Of a DNA stretch of 64,000 bases, positions 10,396-21,300 are shown piece by piece. Location: assembly GCA_037367405.1 (NCBI GenBank), contig JAZKJV010006043.1:558001-622000 (forward strand). Reading direction: 5' to 3'. The translations under genes and the position numbers were made by a program. The DNA is from Ottelia alismoides (taxonomy: Eukaryota; Streptophyta; Magnoliopsida; Alismatales; Hydrocharitaceae). The notes below the pieces were generated by a model. That model had not been told where the DNA came from. It saw only the letters and a program-made list of their open reading frames with translations, and ran no database searches. Position 1 is the first letter of the stretch; each line of letters begins with the position of its first letter.

Positions 10396-10976
10396 GAGAG
10401 GCACTCTTGGCTCTCTTTTTACACACATAATGCTTGAGAAGCATCTCTCTCTCTCTCTTTCTCTCTAGAGGTCAGCCCTCTCTCTCCCTCTCATGGCCGT
10501 CCACCATGGATGCCATGGAGAGGCTCTCCATCGCCGCGGCATCGTCGTTATGCTGCCCGTTCTTCTGCTCGTGGATCTCCGTCTCCTTCGGTGCGCCTCG
10601 CTCGTGAAGAAGACGTCGGATCTCGTATGTCGAGATCAGGAGATCCGCCGCTTGGATCATCAACTTGGATTGCGAGAAGCACGCGGTTCATCCCCGCGCT
10701 CGCAAGCGTCTCCTCCGTCGGATCGGACTTGAGACAGGAGGTCTCTTCGTTTAGAGACTCGATCGCAACCACGCTTCAAGAGGTAATCCTATTACTTGTT
10801 TGTGGTTTAGACGAAACGATTCGAGAAGTGTTCTTGGATCATGTGGTTTCGTCGTATAAAATTTTTAAATTCCGCTGCACCGAGCAACTAGTCCGACTAG
10901 TCGCTCTTCGTCGTATTCGATACGATGCACACGCTTCCGTGATGCGCTTGAGGATCTAACCATATCCTTCAGCTAC

Positions 10977-12606
10977 CCTATAGGAGAGAGAGTACTGCCG
11001 GAAGAGTATCCCGTACTTGTCCTCCTCCTGTGTAACCTGTAGTCTGTACTTTTTGGGGTCCTTGTAACCCTTCCTGGATCCCTACTCAGCCAAAGAAAAG
11101 AGAGAGGAAGCCGATAGGCGAAACCAATACTTCGGTTCTCGCTCGCAACGGAATCACCCGTGAGCATGCAAGAACCTACTCGGACGCAGGACAATGAGAC
11201 AGACACCCCCGTGAAGGCGTGGCCTATGCTCAATACTTCGGACAGGGTCGATGCTCCCACAACAGAGAGTCACCATTGGTGACCAAGTCCTACTCGCCTA
11301 CGTACGATAGAAGCGCCATTACTTCGGAAATCCAGGCGATACACAAGGCAGTTGCAGACTGGGTTTTGGGCTTTAATCCTTAGGGGTCGCACTCGCTCAA
11401 GGGAGTAGGGTTTTGGTCCCCCTCCAAGGTACCTGAAAACAATGAGGGCTTTATGAATCCGGTACAATGATAGTCCATTACAAATTTTAATTAAGGTCAA
11501 AGTTTATTTAGCAGTCCCCTTGTTTTAATTTTTTGGGTTTTCACTTTTTTGGATCTGTTTCATACCAGCGCCTAACGTTTTTGTAGATTTTCATTTAAGT
11601 ACTAGGTGCTCAAAATCAGAGGGAGATAGCGGAAAAGCCGTGCAAGTGGTTCCATGATGGAAATCTCACCATTGAACCGAATGATGCATGCTGAGTTAGA
11701 AGACTTACAGTGCATCCCAGCTCTCTCCATGTGGTATGCAAAACAGAATTTTTAAACCTATCTACATGTCGGTATGTAAGGCACAAAATCGCCCTAAACA
11801 TAAGCTGCTATTAACGTGAAGAACCATAAGCCGCTAATTCATCTCTAGCCCAAGAGAGTCCGGTCTTGGCTCACCCCTCCTCTGCTCAACAAATTGAGGG
11901 TAGGAGAAAGCGCTTTACAGGGTTCGCTACGGCACAGAGGGCTAAAAGACAAATTAACAACTTGTTTAAGTTTGACTAGATCCAAGCGAAGTAGACAATA
12001 GGAACATGCATTCTTATTAATGTTTGGACCTAGATACCGAGTCAAGCAACCTATATCTAGGGGCTCCAAGCACATAAAACAAAATAAAAGAAAGGCGGAA
12101 AGCTCAAAACTTCGGAAAACAAAATAAAAGAAGGCGACGAAAACTCGAAAAGCCGCGATGAGGCCCCCAGGTGAACAATCACCCGGGCACTGGGCCTCAT
12201 TGTGAAGAGTAGAGTCCTGTTTATATACATGCCAAAATAGTCTCTCTCTCACCATAAATTACAAAATAAATAATCCTAAATATCTAGCTCTAACTAATGC
12301 CCATCTCCTTGCTTCTTTGGTGCTCTCTCCAGATGGTCATTAGAAGAAGACCATCCTCCTCCAAGCTTGGCTGCATTGACCTCCTAAGAAGCCATCCTCG
12401 TGTGGCGGGCCCTCGCATCAAAGTCACAAAAAGAATGCATTAGTAAAGCTCAATCAATTAAATAGAGCAGAGAAAATAATCACAATAAATGAAGAAATGA
12501 AACATGGTGATTAATAGCAATAAAAATAGCTGCTCACAAAAATGAATAATAAATTAAGAATCTTTTTATACAAGAATGACAACATGAATTAGGCTATGCT
12601 CATTGC
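10977..12606 (-). other. Ath1 leader, primer-site side
   Basis: Noncoding leader between primer site and solo LTR. Conserved blocks are shared with other copies: CCCTATAGGAGAG at 10977 matches Ath4 near 31041, and GGGTTTTGGGCTTTAATCCTT near 11360 matches Ath2 near 24965. ORFs 10973-11260, 11270-11500 and 11845-12255 show no known domain. Confidence 0.75.
12158..12200 (-). repeat. Leader hairpin near the primer site
   Basis: ATGAGGCCC (12158-12166) pairs with GGGCCTCAT (12192-12200), and inside it GGTGA-ACAA-TCACC forms the apex. Ath4 keeps an equivalent at 31720-31748, with TCAGGT / ACCTGA arms and the same GTGAACAATCACC apex. Confidence 0.7.
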
Positions 12607-12624
12607 TCCCCGGCAACGGCGCCA
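12607..12624 (-). promoter_or_regulatory. Ath1 primer-binding site, tRNA-Asp type
   Basis: The plus strand reads TCCCCGGCAACGGCGCCA, identical to the 3' end (with CCA) of plant tRNA-Asp(GTC). The element strand is therefore complementary over all 18 nt. It is separated from the LTR terminus by two bases (TC). Confidence 0.95.
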
Positions 12625-12626
12625 TC

Positions 12627-15600
12627 TGATAACAGAGGGTATTCCAAAAGGGTCGCCATGAAAAATATCAAAAGTGTTGTCGCTGAGGCGACCACTCATG
12701 GAACACCCGGGTTGATCAGCAATTAACCCACAACCAAAGAATACAACAATCAAGCTCAAAATAAATGTGAATTAATCTTTATTTACTCTACCATAAAATG
12801 TACAATGACAAGTATGTAGAGGTCGAACCACAGAGAGCAATACAAAAGGTCATAGCCTACATGTAAATCACAATCATCCTTGTGTGGGTTTTTGAATTTT
12901 TTTTATTATTAATAATAATACTTTTTAATAATATAATTAGGTAATATGTATATATATAATATAAATAAAAATATATGTATACCCATAGAGGATTAGTATA
13001 TAGCTTATAATACATACAATATATATATAGGTATATATAAATATAATAAAATAAATATATATATGTTTTTCTTTTTCTTTTTTTCCTTTTTATATTAAGA
13101 CTAATGAGAATACATACAAATAATTACATATATATATAATATTTTTTTTCTTTTTTTAGGATATATAGATAAATATACATAAAGGGGGTATTATAATATT
13201 TATAGAAATACTCAAAATAGTCAAAAATTCAGGAAAGGGTCTTTTTGGAATTTTCATGGTTTTTTACTGTTTTTATGATTTTTGGGTATTTTTGTAAACA
13301 TTTTTAGTATTTTTAAATAGCTAAATAATAGCAAACAGTGGACTAGGTACTGACTGTCACAAAAATAAATATTAAAAATAGCTAGCAGCCTCAAAATTGT
13401 CCACACTATTTTTCTAATAAAGGTAATAAAATACAGCATAAATAGGGCCTGAGTTTATATTTTTCTGATTTTTATTTGGTTTTTAATATTTTTTGAAGTT
13501 TTTGGGTATTTTTGAATTTTTAAGGTTTTCCTTTTGAGATTTTTAGGGATTTTTAGACTGACCCTAATATAGGTCAAAATACACCATATGTAATTTCTTT
13601 GGAATTTTTCGAGGCATTTTGATATTTTTTTGGAATTTTATACTCTAGACAGTAAATAAAAGGCATATTTTTGATTTTTAATAAATGCAGAAATGCAACA
13701 AAATGGCAAACTAAAAATATGGCGTGCAAAAGTACACTAACAGGAGCTTAAGTCTATTTTTGCAAGATTTTTCGATTTAATATGGAGCACAAAATAAATA
13801 GACAAAGCATTCAAAAATTAAATGGCCTGGCAGGGGTATTTTTACAAATAAAATAGTTGACAGGGGCATACATGCAAAAATCACCATAAAAATACACTTT
13901 AACTTTTATTTTCAGGACCATTTAATAATTACAGGAACCCGACAGGGTTTAGATGCAAAATTTCATGCGCCTCACGTGGGACTGCACGTGAGGCGTGAAA
14001 GGACCTAAATGCAAATCTTATAAACTCAGGGTCCTTTCTGCAAAATTTACATTTTATTTACAACTGAGACTTTTTTTTTGGCATTAGATAATAAATACAA
14101 AAAGTAAAGGGGCTTGATATGAAATTTACCCCTAAACACAGCTTTTCATCCTGCGGCGCTAGAGGCGCCACTTATCCACGTGGCAGCCATCGGACGGTCG
14201 ATGCCGATTCGTCGATGAAGGGTGTAGATTAGAATCTTCTGGTTGATCTGACGGTCGAGGCTGATCTTCATCGAATGGCTTTCCTTTGATCTGGGGCTCG
14301 CCTCCTGATCCGACGGTGCTGAAGCCCCCTGGAAGAACGGGAAAGAAGCTCGGGGCTGGCGAGCTTTGATCGAGGAGCTTGGGCTCCTCCAGGGTTCTCC
14401 GGCGTGTCTGAGGTGTTCTGAAAGTGGCTGGAAGCGTCCCGCGTCGACTGATGGTGGTCTCATGGCTCCTGGGGGTCCGAGTCGATGGAGCGAGGTCGGA
14501 GAAGAAAGGGGCTCCCAGGAACCTCTTCCTGGTTCAATGCGAGCCCAGTTGGGCTCGATTCTTCGATGTCCCTGCACAGGAAGAACCGCGGGCGAGAGAG
14601 CTTTCTCCTCGACCCGGGGTTTGGAAGCTACAACGTAAAAATGAGGTGGGCGGAGGGGCTCCGGCGAACGGCGGAGGAGGAGCCCCGATTCGCCAAGACC
14701 TAGGGTCTTGGGTTGAACAAATGTGGGCGTTCAATGGAGAAGCTGACGAGGAACGAGTTGGGGTGCATATAGCGGGCGGAAACAGTGAGATTCACGGTGA
14801 AGAAGTCGTCGGAGCGAAGCTCCGGCGAACTTCGAATTTTGGATTTCTAACTACGGTGATTATTTAACCACTAATATAACTATTAGAATGAAACGCTAAC
14901 ATTAAAAGCTAACTAAAAATGCATTAAGGGGCAGCTCTTATACCTGGGGGCCTCCAGGGAGCAGGGCGGACGCCGGAGCTCCGCCACGACAAATTCTCCT
15001 TCCTCCGGCCGAATCAAGATGCTGGGCTACTCCCCTTGTCACGAGGAACAATCTAGGAGCAAGATCTAGGCTTTAGGTTGGAATAAAAGTGGCCAAATTC
15101 GAAGAAGGAAGCGGAGCTTGTTATTTATAAACATTGGCAAGAGGCCATGTTACCCGGCGATTATTAACTGATCCAATGAACATCTCGTTGATCTATGATT
15201 TTGGCGGGCATCATGGAAGGTTAGGGAACAATTCTTGTGAAGGAAGCGTTGTCGATTGATGGATGGTGTGCCCGGGAAAAGGCATGAAATCGGGGGAATG
15301 GACAGTTCAGAGACGCCAGGCGAGGGATGGGATAGTTGACCTGGGAGTCAACGAAGGCCGGCGCCTCATTGGGCCATGTCAGCCGCTACGAGACAAAATA
15401 GAAGACCTGATTAGAGATTGATTTATTTGACACCCTAAATGATTTTATTAATTTTTCCTTATAAAATTAAAAATGTGTATTATTTCGTCTAGTATTTATT
15501 TATGATTTTTAATGAATTTTTCGAGGTGTTTTATTATAGTTTTATTTGGATAATGTGTATATGCATGTATTTACATGTATTTTTATGTATTTTATTTTTA

Positions 15601-16701
15601 ATTTGTTTCTTTTATTTTATTATTTTATTGGCTTATTTTATAAATTTATAATTTATTTTAGTGTATTTTTGTTTGATTTTTATGAGTTTATTTATATTTT
15701 TAAATAAATAGATATAGGTGTATGTAGGTATACTTGTAGGTATTTTATCTATGTATTTTATACACGTAATTTATTTAATATATTTTCTTGATTTTTATTT
15801 TGGTTTTGTATTTTTAATGAGTTGTGTATAATGTATACATTATCACAAAAATATAAAAGAGCAAAAGAATCAAGGATTAAAACCCTTTTTATTTATAGAT
15901 AGGTACATAGCATAGGTATTTTGTCTATGAATTTGTAGACTTATTTTATTTTACAAATTAATTTTGGTTTTCTTTAACTTCTCTAATGTGTATGCATTAT
16001 TTACAAAATTCTAAAAAATATGAATTTATACAAATAATGAATATTGAATAAAATGAATATTTTAATCAGTCCTATATACTAGGAGGGCTAAAAACCTAAC
16101 TTCTGCATATGGACTCCAAAAATCATGAAACCAATTTTATTAAATAGTTTATGTAATGCTATATACAATTAAAGGTGAGTTTGGGTGATTTGGAGTTTTT
16201 ATTTGCAAGATATGGGTCTGTGAAGTTGAGATTTTGGCTTTTTATTCTGTGTATAAAATGTACACTGGGGATTATTTTTGTACAAACTCAATTTTGCATT
16301 CTTATTCATATTATTATCTACAACTTTCATGTACAAAGTTTCTTTATTTGATGAATACATAATTATGTACAAAATAGGTATCAAAAATGCATAAATAAAT
16401 GCATGAATAAATGAGGTATTTATTGTACACTGGCCCTTATCTCCCCCTACTTTATTCCTTGTCGACCAATACCATGCTGGCCTTGGTCTCGGGGTTTGGG
16501 TCATAAAATATTTACAATATTTTATTCTTTTTTCTTTCTCCTCTTTATTTTATAATTTTGGCAGTAAAACCTTATTTAATGTAAAATAAATACAATGAAT
16601 AATGAATGCTATTATGTACAATTTGATGCTATTTACATGCATTTGCTGGGGTTTTCGAGGCCAAAATGATAGAATAAAGGTGATGAAATGGAGATTCATC
16701 A
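12627..16701 (-). mobile_element. LTR-A: Ath1 5' LTR
   Basis: In element sense it starts TGATGAATC and ends CTGTTATCA next to the primer site; length 4075 bp. A TATA box at 15122-15129 divides about 1.57 kb of U3 from 2.5 kb of R-U5. Blocks shared with LTR-C: TAGAGGTCGAACCACAGAGAG (12816), the CACGTGAGG region (about 13980) and TTTATTCCTTGTCGACCAA (16452). ORFs at 14146-14867 fall in the GC-richer middle of the LTR and have no domains. Confidence 0.9.
15122..15129 (-). promoter_or_regulatory. TATA box of LTR-A
   Basis: Minus strand TATAAATA. LTR-C has the same box at the equivalent place (34587-34594). Confidence 0.7.
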
Positions 16702-16979
16702 GGTGGGTTGAGGTATCCTGTGAATAGTAGCTATTTGGAGGTTTGGGATGATTGGAATGATAATTGTCATGTGATGTGACATTGATTATGTGTTATATTA
16801 ACTTTTTTTTAATTATTATAACATGCTTTTTATGTTAATAAGTGTATTTGAACAAGGTTAAAAACCATTATACCAAAGGAATTGTATGGTCAATACAAGC
16901 AATCCCAACCCAGGAATGCAGGATTGGAGCTAGGGGTATGCCACGGTACCCGGGGTACCCTGGCAACCAAACAGGCCCT
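16702..16979. mobile_element. MITE-like element, left end missing
   Basis: The right end, read inward, is GGGCCTGTTTGGTTGCCAGG, a typical plant MITE terminus. The left side starts inside the element: GGGTTGAGGTATCCTGTGAATAGTA matches the interior of the MITE at 61779-61929 (GGGTTGGGCAGGGGTACCCCTGTGAATAGTA). The missing terminus is replaced by the end of LTR-A. Confidence 0.5.
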
Positions 16980-17021
16980 AGGGAATAAATCGATTCTTAC
17001 ATCCAATCCATTGTCTCTTTA

Positions 17022-17265
17022 GTTGTCATACTTGAAAGTGAAGATGGCAGACCGGCTGATGGAGGGCTTAAAATGATGTAATGTCTTCTCTCCCTCTCAT
17101 TGGAACAAGGATCCTCTCGAGTATCTTCTACACCCAGACTTGTAGCATTTACGATGCAGAGTCCTTTTTGGATGCTAGCCCGACTCCTGATCCTAATAGC
17201 TTTGGTCCAAGTGGATTCTTTGAAAAGGTTGAGAGCGCTTGCCTTTGGTGGAATCTCTTTTCATT
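17022..17265 (+). pseudogene. Exon-like fragment of an unrecognised protein gene
   Basis: A TTGTCTCTTTAG splice-acceptor-like tract (17011-17022) precedes coding-looking sequence in three successive frames: VVILESEDGRPADGGLKMM (17022-17078), then after a 1-base shift NVFSPSHWNKDPLEYLLHPDL, then YDAESFLDASPTPDPNSFGP with FFEKVESACLWW to about 17260. The composition resembles a conserved plant protein, but I do not recognise the family. It lies between a MITE and the truncated end of Ath2, so it may be host sequence or a captured fragment. Confidence 0.4.
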
Positions 17266-17298
17266 TGACTTTATATTGAGAGAACTTTTCTTTCAACA

Positions 17299-17998
17299 TT
17301 TCTTTTCCATTTTCATTGATTTTTAGCTAGCTCCTTTGCTTTTACAAAGTTGGAACACACTAATCAACAAATTATTTATGTTTCCTCACACCCTGGCACA
17401 TAGGTCAATATCAAGAGACTAGTATGAGAACCATGTTCTCATACTGGCTAAAGTTGCTGACACTCAGGATTCATGAAACCTCCATTGATTATATCCCATC
17501 ATCGAGCATCAACAAATCAGGTCCAAACTCAAATCCCTCATCCCAGTTCCTCAAATGAAACCTCAAATCATATCATTATAACTGCTGTCATGCATGCAAA
17601 GTGTTGATCACATTCTTTAAGGTAGAGACTAAGTGTGCAATATAGCACACACATCTTTCGAACTAGGAAAATGTGAATAATTAAGTTAAGGACCCCAGTG
17701 ACTAAGGTTGTTAACTCTAAATCTCAAGACCTCATAAACAAAGTGTTCTTGAACTTCACTAGTCTTGTGTGAATGTGTAAGTGTTAGGGATATCTGTGAC
17801 TCATTAGTTAGTTTTTTTAAAAGGTTTTTGTTGACTCTTTTGTTAAAATTTTTTTCTAATAGAGAAGAGAGTTCTTTTTTTCAAAAAGCTTTTTTAATTA
17901 TTTTTTATTTTGCCCATCATATAAATAATGGACAATATATATAAAATTACATGAAAGTATGAGCTATGGGTAAAGTATATGTGTAATATATATACATA
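17299..17998 (-). other. Ath2 3' noncoding tail
   Basis: It aligns with the Ath3 tail: ATCAAGAGACTAGTATGAGAACC (17412) against TTCAAGAGACTGGTAGAGAGACC (47469), and TTTCTTTTCCATTTTC (17299) against the Ath3 polypurine tract at 47340. The expected 3' LTR below 17299 is absent. Confidence 0.6.
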
Positions 17999-18247
17999 CC
18001 CCCTATACTTAGCAAGTGTTCTGTCCTTATAGCAAAAGAATCGAGGAAAAGACATAGCTCGTGCTAAGCGTAAGAGAGTGAAAAGAATAGAAGAAAAGAA
18101 GTCGATGCGTCCCCTATACCTAGGCTCAAGTCAGCCTAAGTGTAGAAGAATAGTAAAAATGAGGCCGTCGAGGTCAAAAGGAGAACGGATAATACATAGT
18201 GCGGGCATCGGTTCTCCTATACTTAGGATTTGGTCAGCCTAAGTATG
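17999..18247 (-). repeat. Ath2 array of three hairpins with adjacent G runs
   Basis: Unit 1, 17999-18072: CCCCCTATACTTAG paired at a distance with GACATAGCTCGTGCTAAGCGTAAG. Unit 2, about 18111-18145: CTATACCTAGGC / GCCTAAGTGTAG. Unit 3, about 18215-18247: CTATACTTAGG / CCTAAGTATGG. Same position after integrase as in Ath1. The inner pair of unit 2 is C-G where Ath1 has A-T. Confidence 0.8.
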
Positions 18248-18324
18248 GAAGAAGGAGCGGAGGTCCGATGAGATTTGGAGAATATACATAAGGAGAACCT
18301 ATTCTCTAAAAGGAATGAATGAAA

Positions 18325-21300
18325 TCAAGTGTGTAAAAGAAAAAAGAATGGATGAATCTCCTCTGCTGCTGAGTCTGGATGTTGCTTCTTCATGAAAGAG
18401 TAATATGATGTATCTGCACTATACTTGCTCTGCATGAAGTTGATGACCTCTACTTGGACTAACTGCTCTTTAGAATCTACAAAGTGCATCAACAATTGTC
18501 CATTAACCAAGAAGGAACATGCACCATCTGCGAGATTGACTATCTTTACACTTCCATTGTTGTGCACATCCGTAACAACGTAGAGACCTGTCCATTTGGA
18601 GTTGAGCTTCCTTTGGAACATCTTCAACCTAGCATTAAACAACCATACCTTTTGTCCAGGGATAAAGTTCTTATTCCTAATGTTGATCATGCCATCTCTT
18701 CACCTTGTCCTTATTAATTAAACTGTTGTTATAAGCCTGGTTCTGGATCTCCACAAGCTTGTTCAAGTTCAAGTTACGACAAAGCTTCCTTAGGTGACAA
18801 CTCCAATTAATCTGCTTAATTGCCCATTCTGATTTATGAATAAACTCTGCAAGAAAATGGCATGGCTTGCCATAGATCATTATGAAAGGTGAAGTATTGA
18901 GTGGAGTCTTGTAGGCAATCCTATAAGCCCACAGAACTTTATCCAACAGTTGTGCCATTGCGTTCGACAGAACAACTTCTGAAGAATGTTCTTCACCTCC
19001 CTATTATAAACCTCTGCCATTGCGTTCGAGTGTGGGTGGTAAGGACTAGTCATTCTATGCTCAAATCCATGGTCCTTAACCAATGATCTAACATCTCTGT
19101 TCACAAAGTGGCTACCCCCATCAGAAATTTAAATCTTTGGGACCCCAAACCTTGCAATAATATGATCCTTGATAAACTTACAAACATTCTTGCTATATGC
19201 GGTTCAGGTTGGAATAGCCTCCACCCATCTAGACAAATAGTCAACCACCAACAAGATGTACTCATGTCTATTGCTGTTGGGAAAAGGATCCATAAATCTA
19301 TGCCCCATGCATCAATAACATCACAAAACATCACAGGCTACATGGGCATCTCATCTATGTATCCAACTGTCCCTCCCATCCTTTGACATACCTCCAGACT
19401 CAAGTGAATGGCAATATGTAAGGACACTTTGGTATTCTTCCCGAGGAATACACCTTCACCAGACACAATCTGGTCCTTAAAAGAAAAGGAACGCATCGTC
19501 CTAGTGGTATCTCCTCGAATCCGACTTCTGTTGGTCAATATTCCTCATAGTACAACCTTAGAGGACCTACTTCAAGACAAGAAAGTTCACCGTGTTGGCA
19601 TACACCGGGAGTTAATCAATAGCGTAATTGACTTGTCAGGGAAGGTCTCTCGAATATGCTCAATGTCAGGAGTATCTTTAAGTTCGATATAGGAAAGGTG
19701 ATCGGCTACAACATTCTTCACTCCAGGTTTATCCTTAATTTCCAAATCAAATTCTTGGATTAATAAAATCCACCTAAGAAGACATGACTTCGCATCCTTC
19801 TTTTCCATTATGTACTTGATTGTTGTGTGATCTATTGAAAACTATTACCTTAGAGCCCAAAACATAAGATCTAAACTTCTCGAGGGCCCATACTACTGTG
19901 AGCATTTCCTTTTCTGTCACGGTGTAATTCTTTTGTGCAGGATCCAAAACTTTACTTGCATAGTGGATAGCATACGGAATGCCATCTCGACTCTAGCCTA
20001 CCACAGCTCCTATAGAAAAATCCAACGTGTCAGTCATGATCTCAAAGGGAAAAGACCAGCCAAAAGATGGTAAGATAGGTGAGTCACAAATATTCTCTTC
20101 AGGAGCTCAAAGGCCTCAAGACACTTATGATCTACAATGAACTCGATATCTTTTCCTAAGAGCACAATCAGTGGACGGGCAATCTTTGAAAAATGTTGAA
20201 TAAATCTCCTATAAAATCCAACAAGCCCCAGGAAAGACCTCACTGACTTGACGTTGGTTGGTGGATTAAGTTTCTTGATCACATCCACCTTGGTAGGGTC
20301 AACCTTCATTCCCTTTTTGGAGAGACTTGTCCCAACACGATACCCTCCGTTACCATGAAATGTCTCTTCTTCCGGGAGAGTCCATATTGACCTCCCTACA
20401 CCTCTTGAGAACTCGGTCCAAGTCTTCTAAACATATATCAGATGAATCACCCATGGATCAAAAAGTCATCCATGAAGAACTCTAGGAAATCTCCCACCAT
20501 CTCGGCGAATACGGTGATCATGCACTACTGAAATGTGCCTGGAGCATTACAGAGACCGCATGGCATGCACCCGAACGCATAAGTACTGAATCGACATGTA
20601 AATGTGGTCTTTTCCTAGTCATCAGGAGCGATGGCTACTTGATTGTAGCCCGAGTACCCATCAAGAAAACATAAGAACACTTTCCCTACAAGTCTATCTA
20701 AGATCTGATCGATAAATGGTAAGAGAAAGTGGTTTTTTTCTTGTTCGCAACATTCAGGCACCTATAATCGACAAAGATGCGCCACAAAGTGAGTACTTGT
20801 GTCACGATCTCTAAACCTTCCTCATTTGTGACCATTAGAATTCCCAACTTCTTCCAAACAACATGAAGTGGGGACACCCACTTGGAGTCAGAAAGAGGGT
20901 ATATGAATCCTACTTTGCACCACTTCTCGATCTCTTTATTTTTTTACTTCCCGTAGAGTTGGATTCAGTTTCCTCTGGACTCATGGGAAGGTCTCACATT
21001 ATCCTCAACAAATATGTGGTGTGAGCAGAGAGCGGGGTTAATCCCCATGAGATCTGTCACTGTCCAACATATAGCTTTAGAGTTCCACTCTAGAACTTCT
21101 AACAACCTAGACTCCTATTGTATGACCAATTATAAGCTAATGATGACAGGAAATCTCTCTTTGGGTCCCACGAGGAAGGATACTTCAGTGTAGGAGGGAG
21201 CGACTCAGCTCTGGCAATGTTGTGTCATCTATCGAATCTGGTTGAATCGCATCAGAATCTGGTTTCATGTTGGATGAAGGTGGATCTAACTGTGCAGTAC

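Larger units (their letters stand above)
8367..10971 (+). mobile_element. Solo copia-type LTR inserted in the Ath1 leader
   Basis: It begins TGTTGGAAATG and ends ATATCCTTCA (TG...CA), flanked by the 5-bp duplication GCTAC at 8362-8366 and 10972-10976. Removing it rejoins the leader to match Ath4 near 31020-31050 (CCTTAGTGTCTAACCCTATA). There is no internal domain, so it is a solo LTR of 2605 bp on the plus strand. A TATA box lies at 10388-10395, giving about 2.0 kb of U3 and 0.55 kb of R-U5. A truncated relative lies at 62586-63260, and the minus-strand LTR at 42346-43500, which abuts an initiator-Met primer site, shares U3 motifs. That supports a Ty1/copia assignment. ORFs inside (such as 10493-10959) are not genes. 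Confidence 0.88.
1..16701 (-). mobile_element. Ath1: Athila-lineage Ty3/gypsy retrotransposon, 3' LTR outside the window
   Basis: Order in element sense (high to low coordinates): 5' LTR 12627-16701, primer-binding site, leader, Gag-protease-RT-RNase H-integrase, hairpin array, 3' noncoding tail. Lineage is read from the tRNA-Asp primer site, the RT segment with [13 protein letters not shown] and FMDD, an integrase without chromodomain, and very long LTRs. No env-like ORF lies between integrase and array. Without the 2.6 kb solo LTR in its leader, and allowing for a second 4 kb LTR, the full element would be near 18-19 kb. The perfect primer site and single-frame polyprotein make it the youngest-looking Athila copy here. 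Five stops show it is not autonomous. Confidence 0.9.

Noticed and set aside
10493..10959. Overlapping ORFs near 10500-10960 that could suggest a small gene after a TATA box
   Set aside because: They fall in the R-U5 part of a solo LTR bounded by target duplications; the second copy at 62586-63260 does not keep the same frames.
12607..12624. tRNA-Asp gene end
   Set aside because: Only the last 18 nt match and they sit at an LTR boundary, so it is a primer-binding site.
14146..14867. GC-richer ORF cluster that resembles a host exon
   Set aside because: It lies at the middle of LTR-A, at the position of equivalent GC-richer segments in LTR-B and LTR-C, and has no domain.
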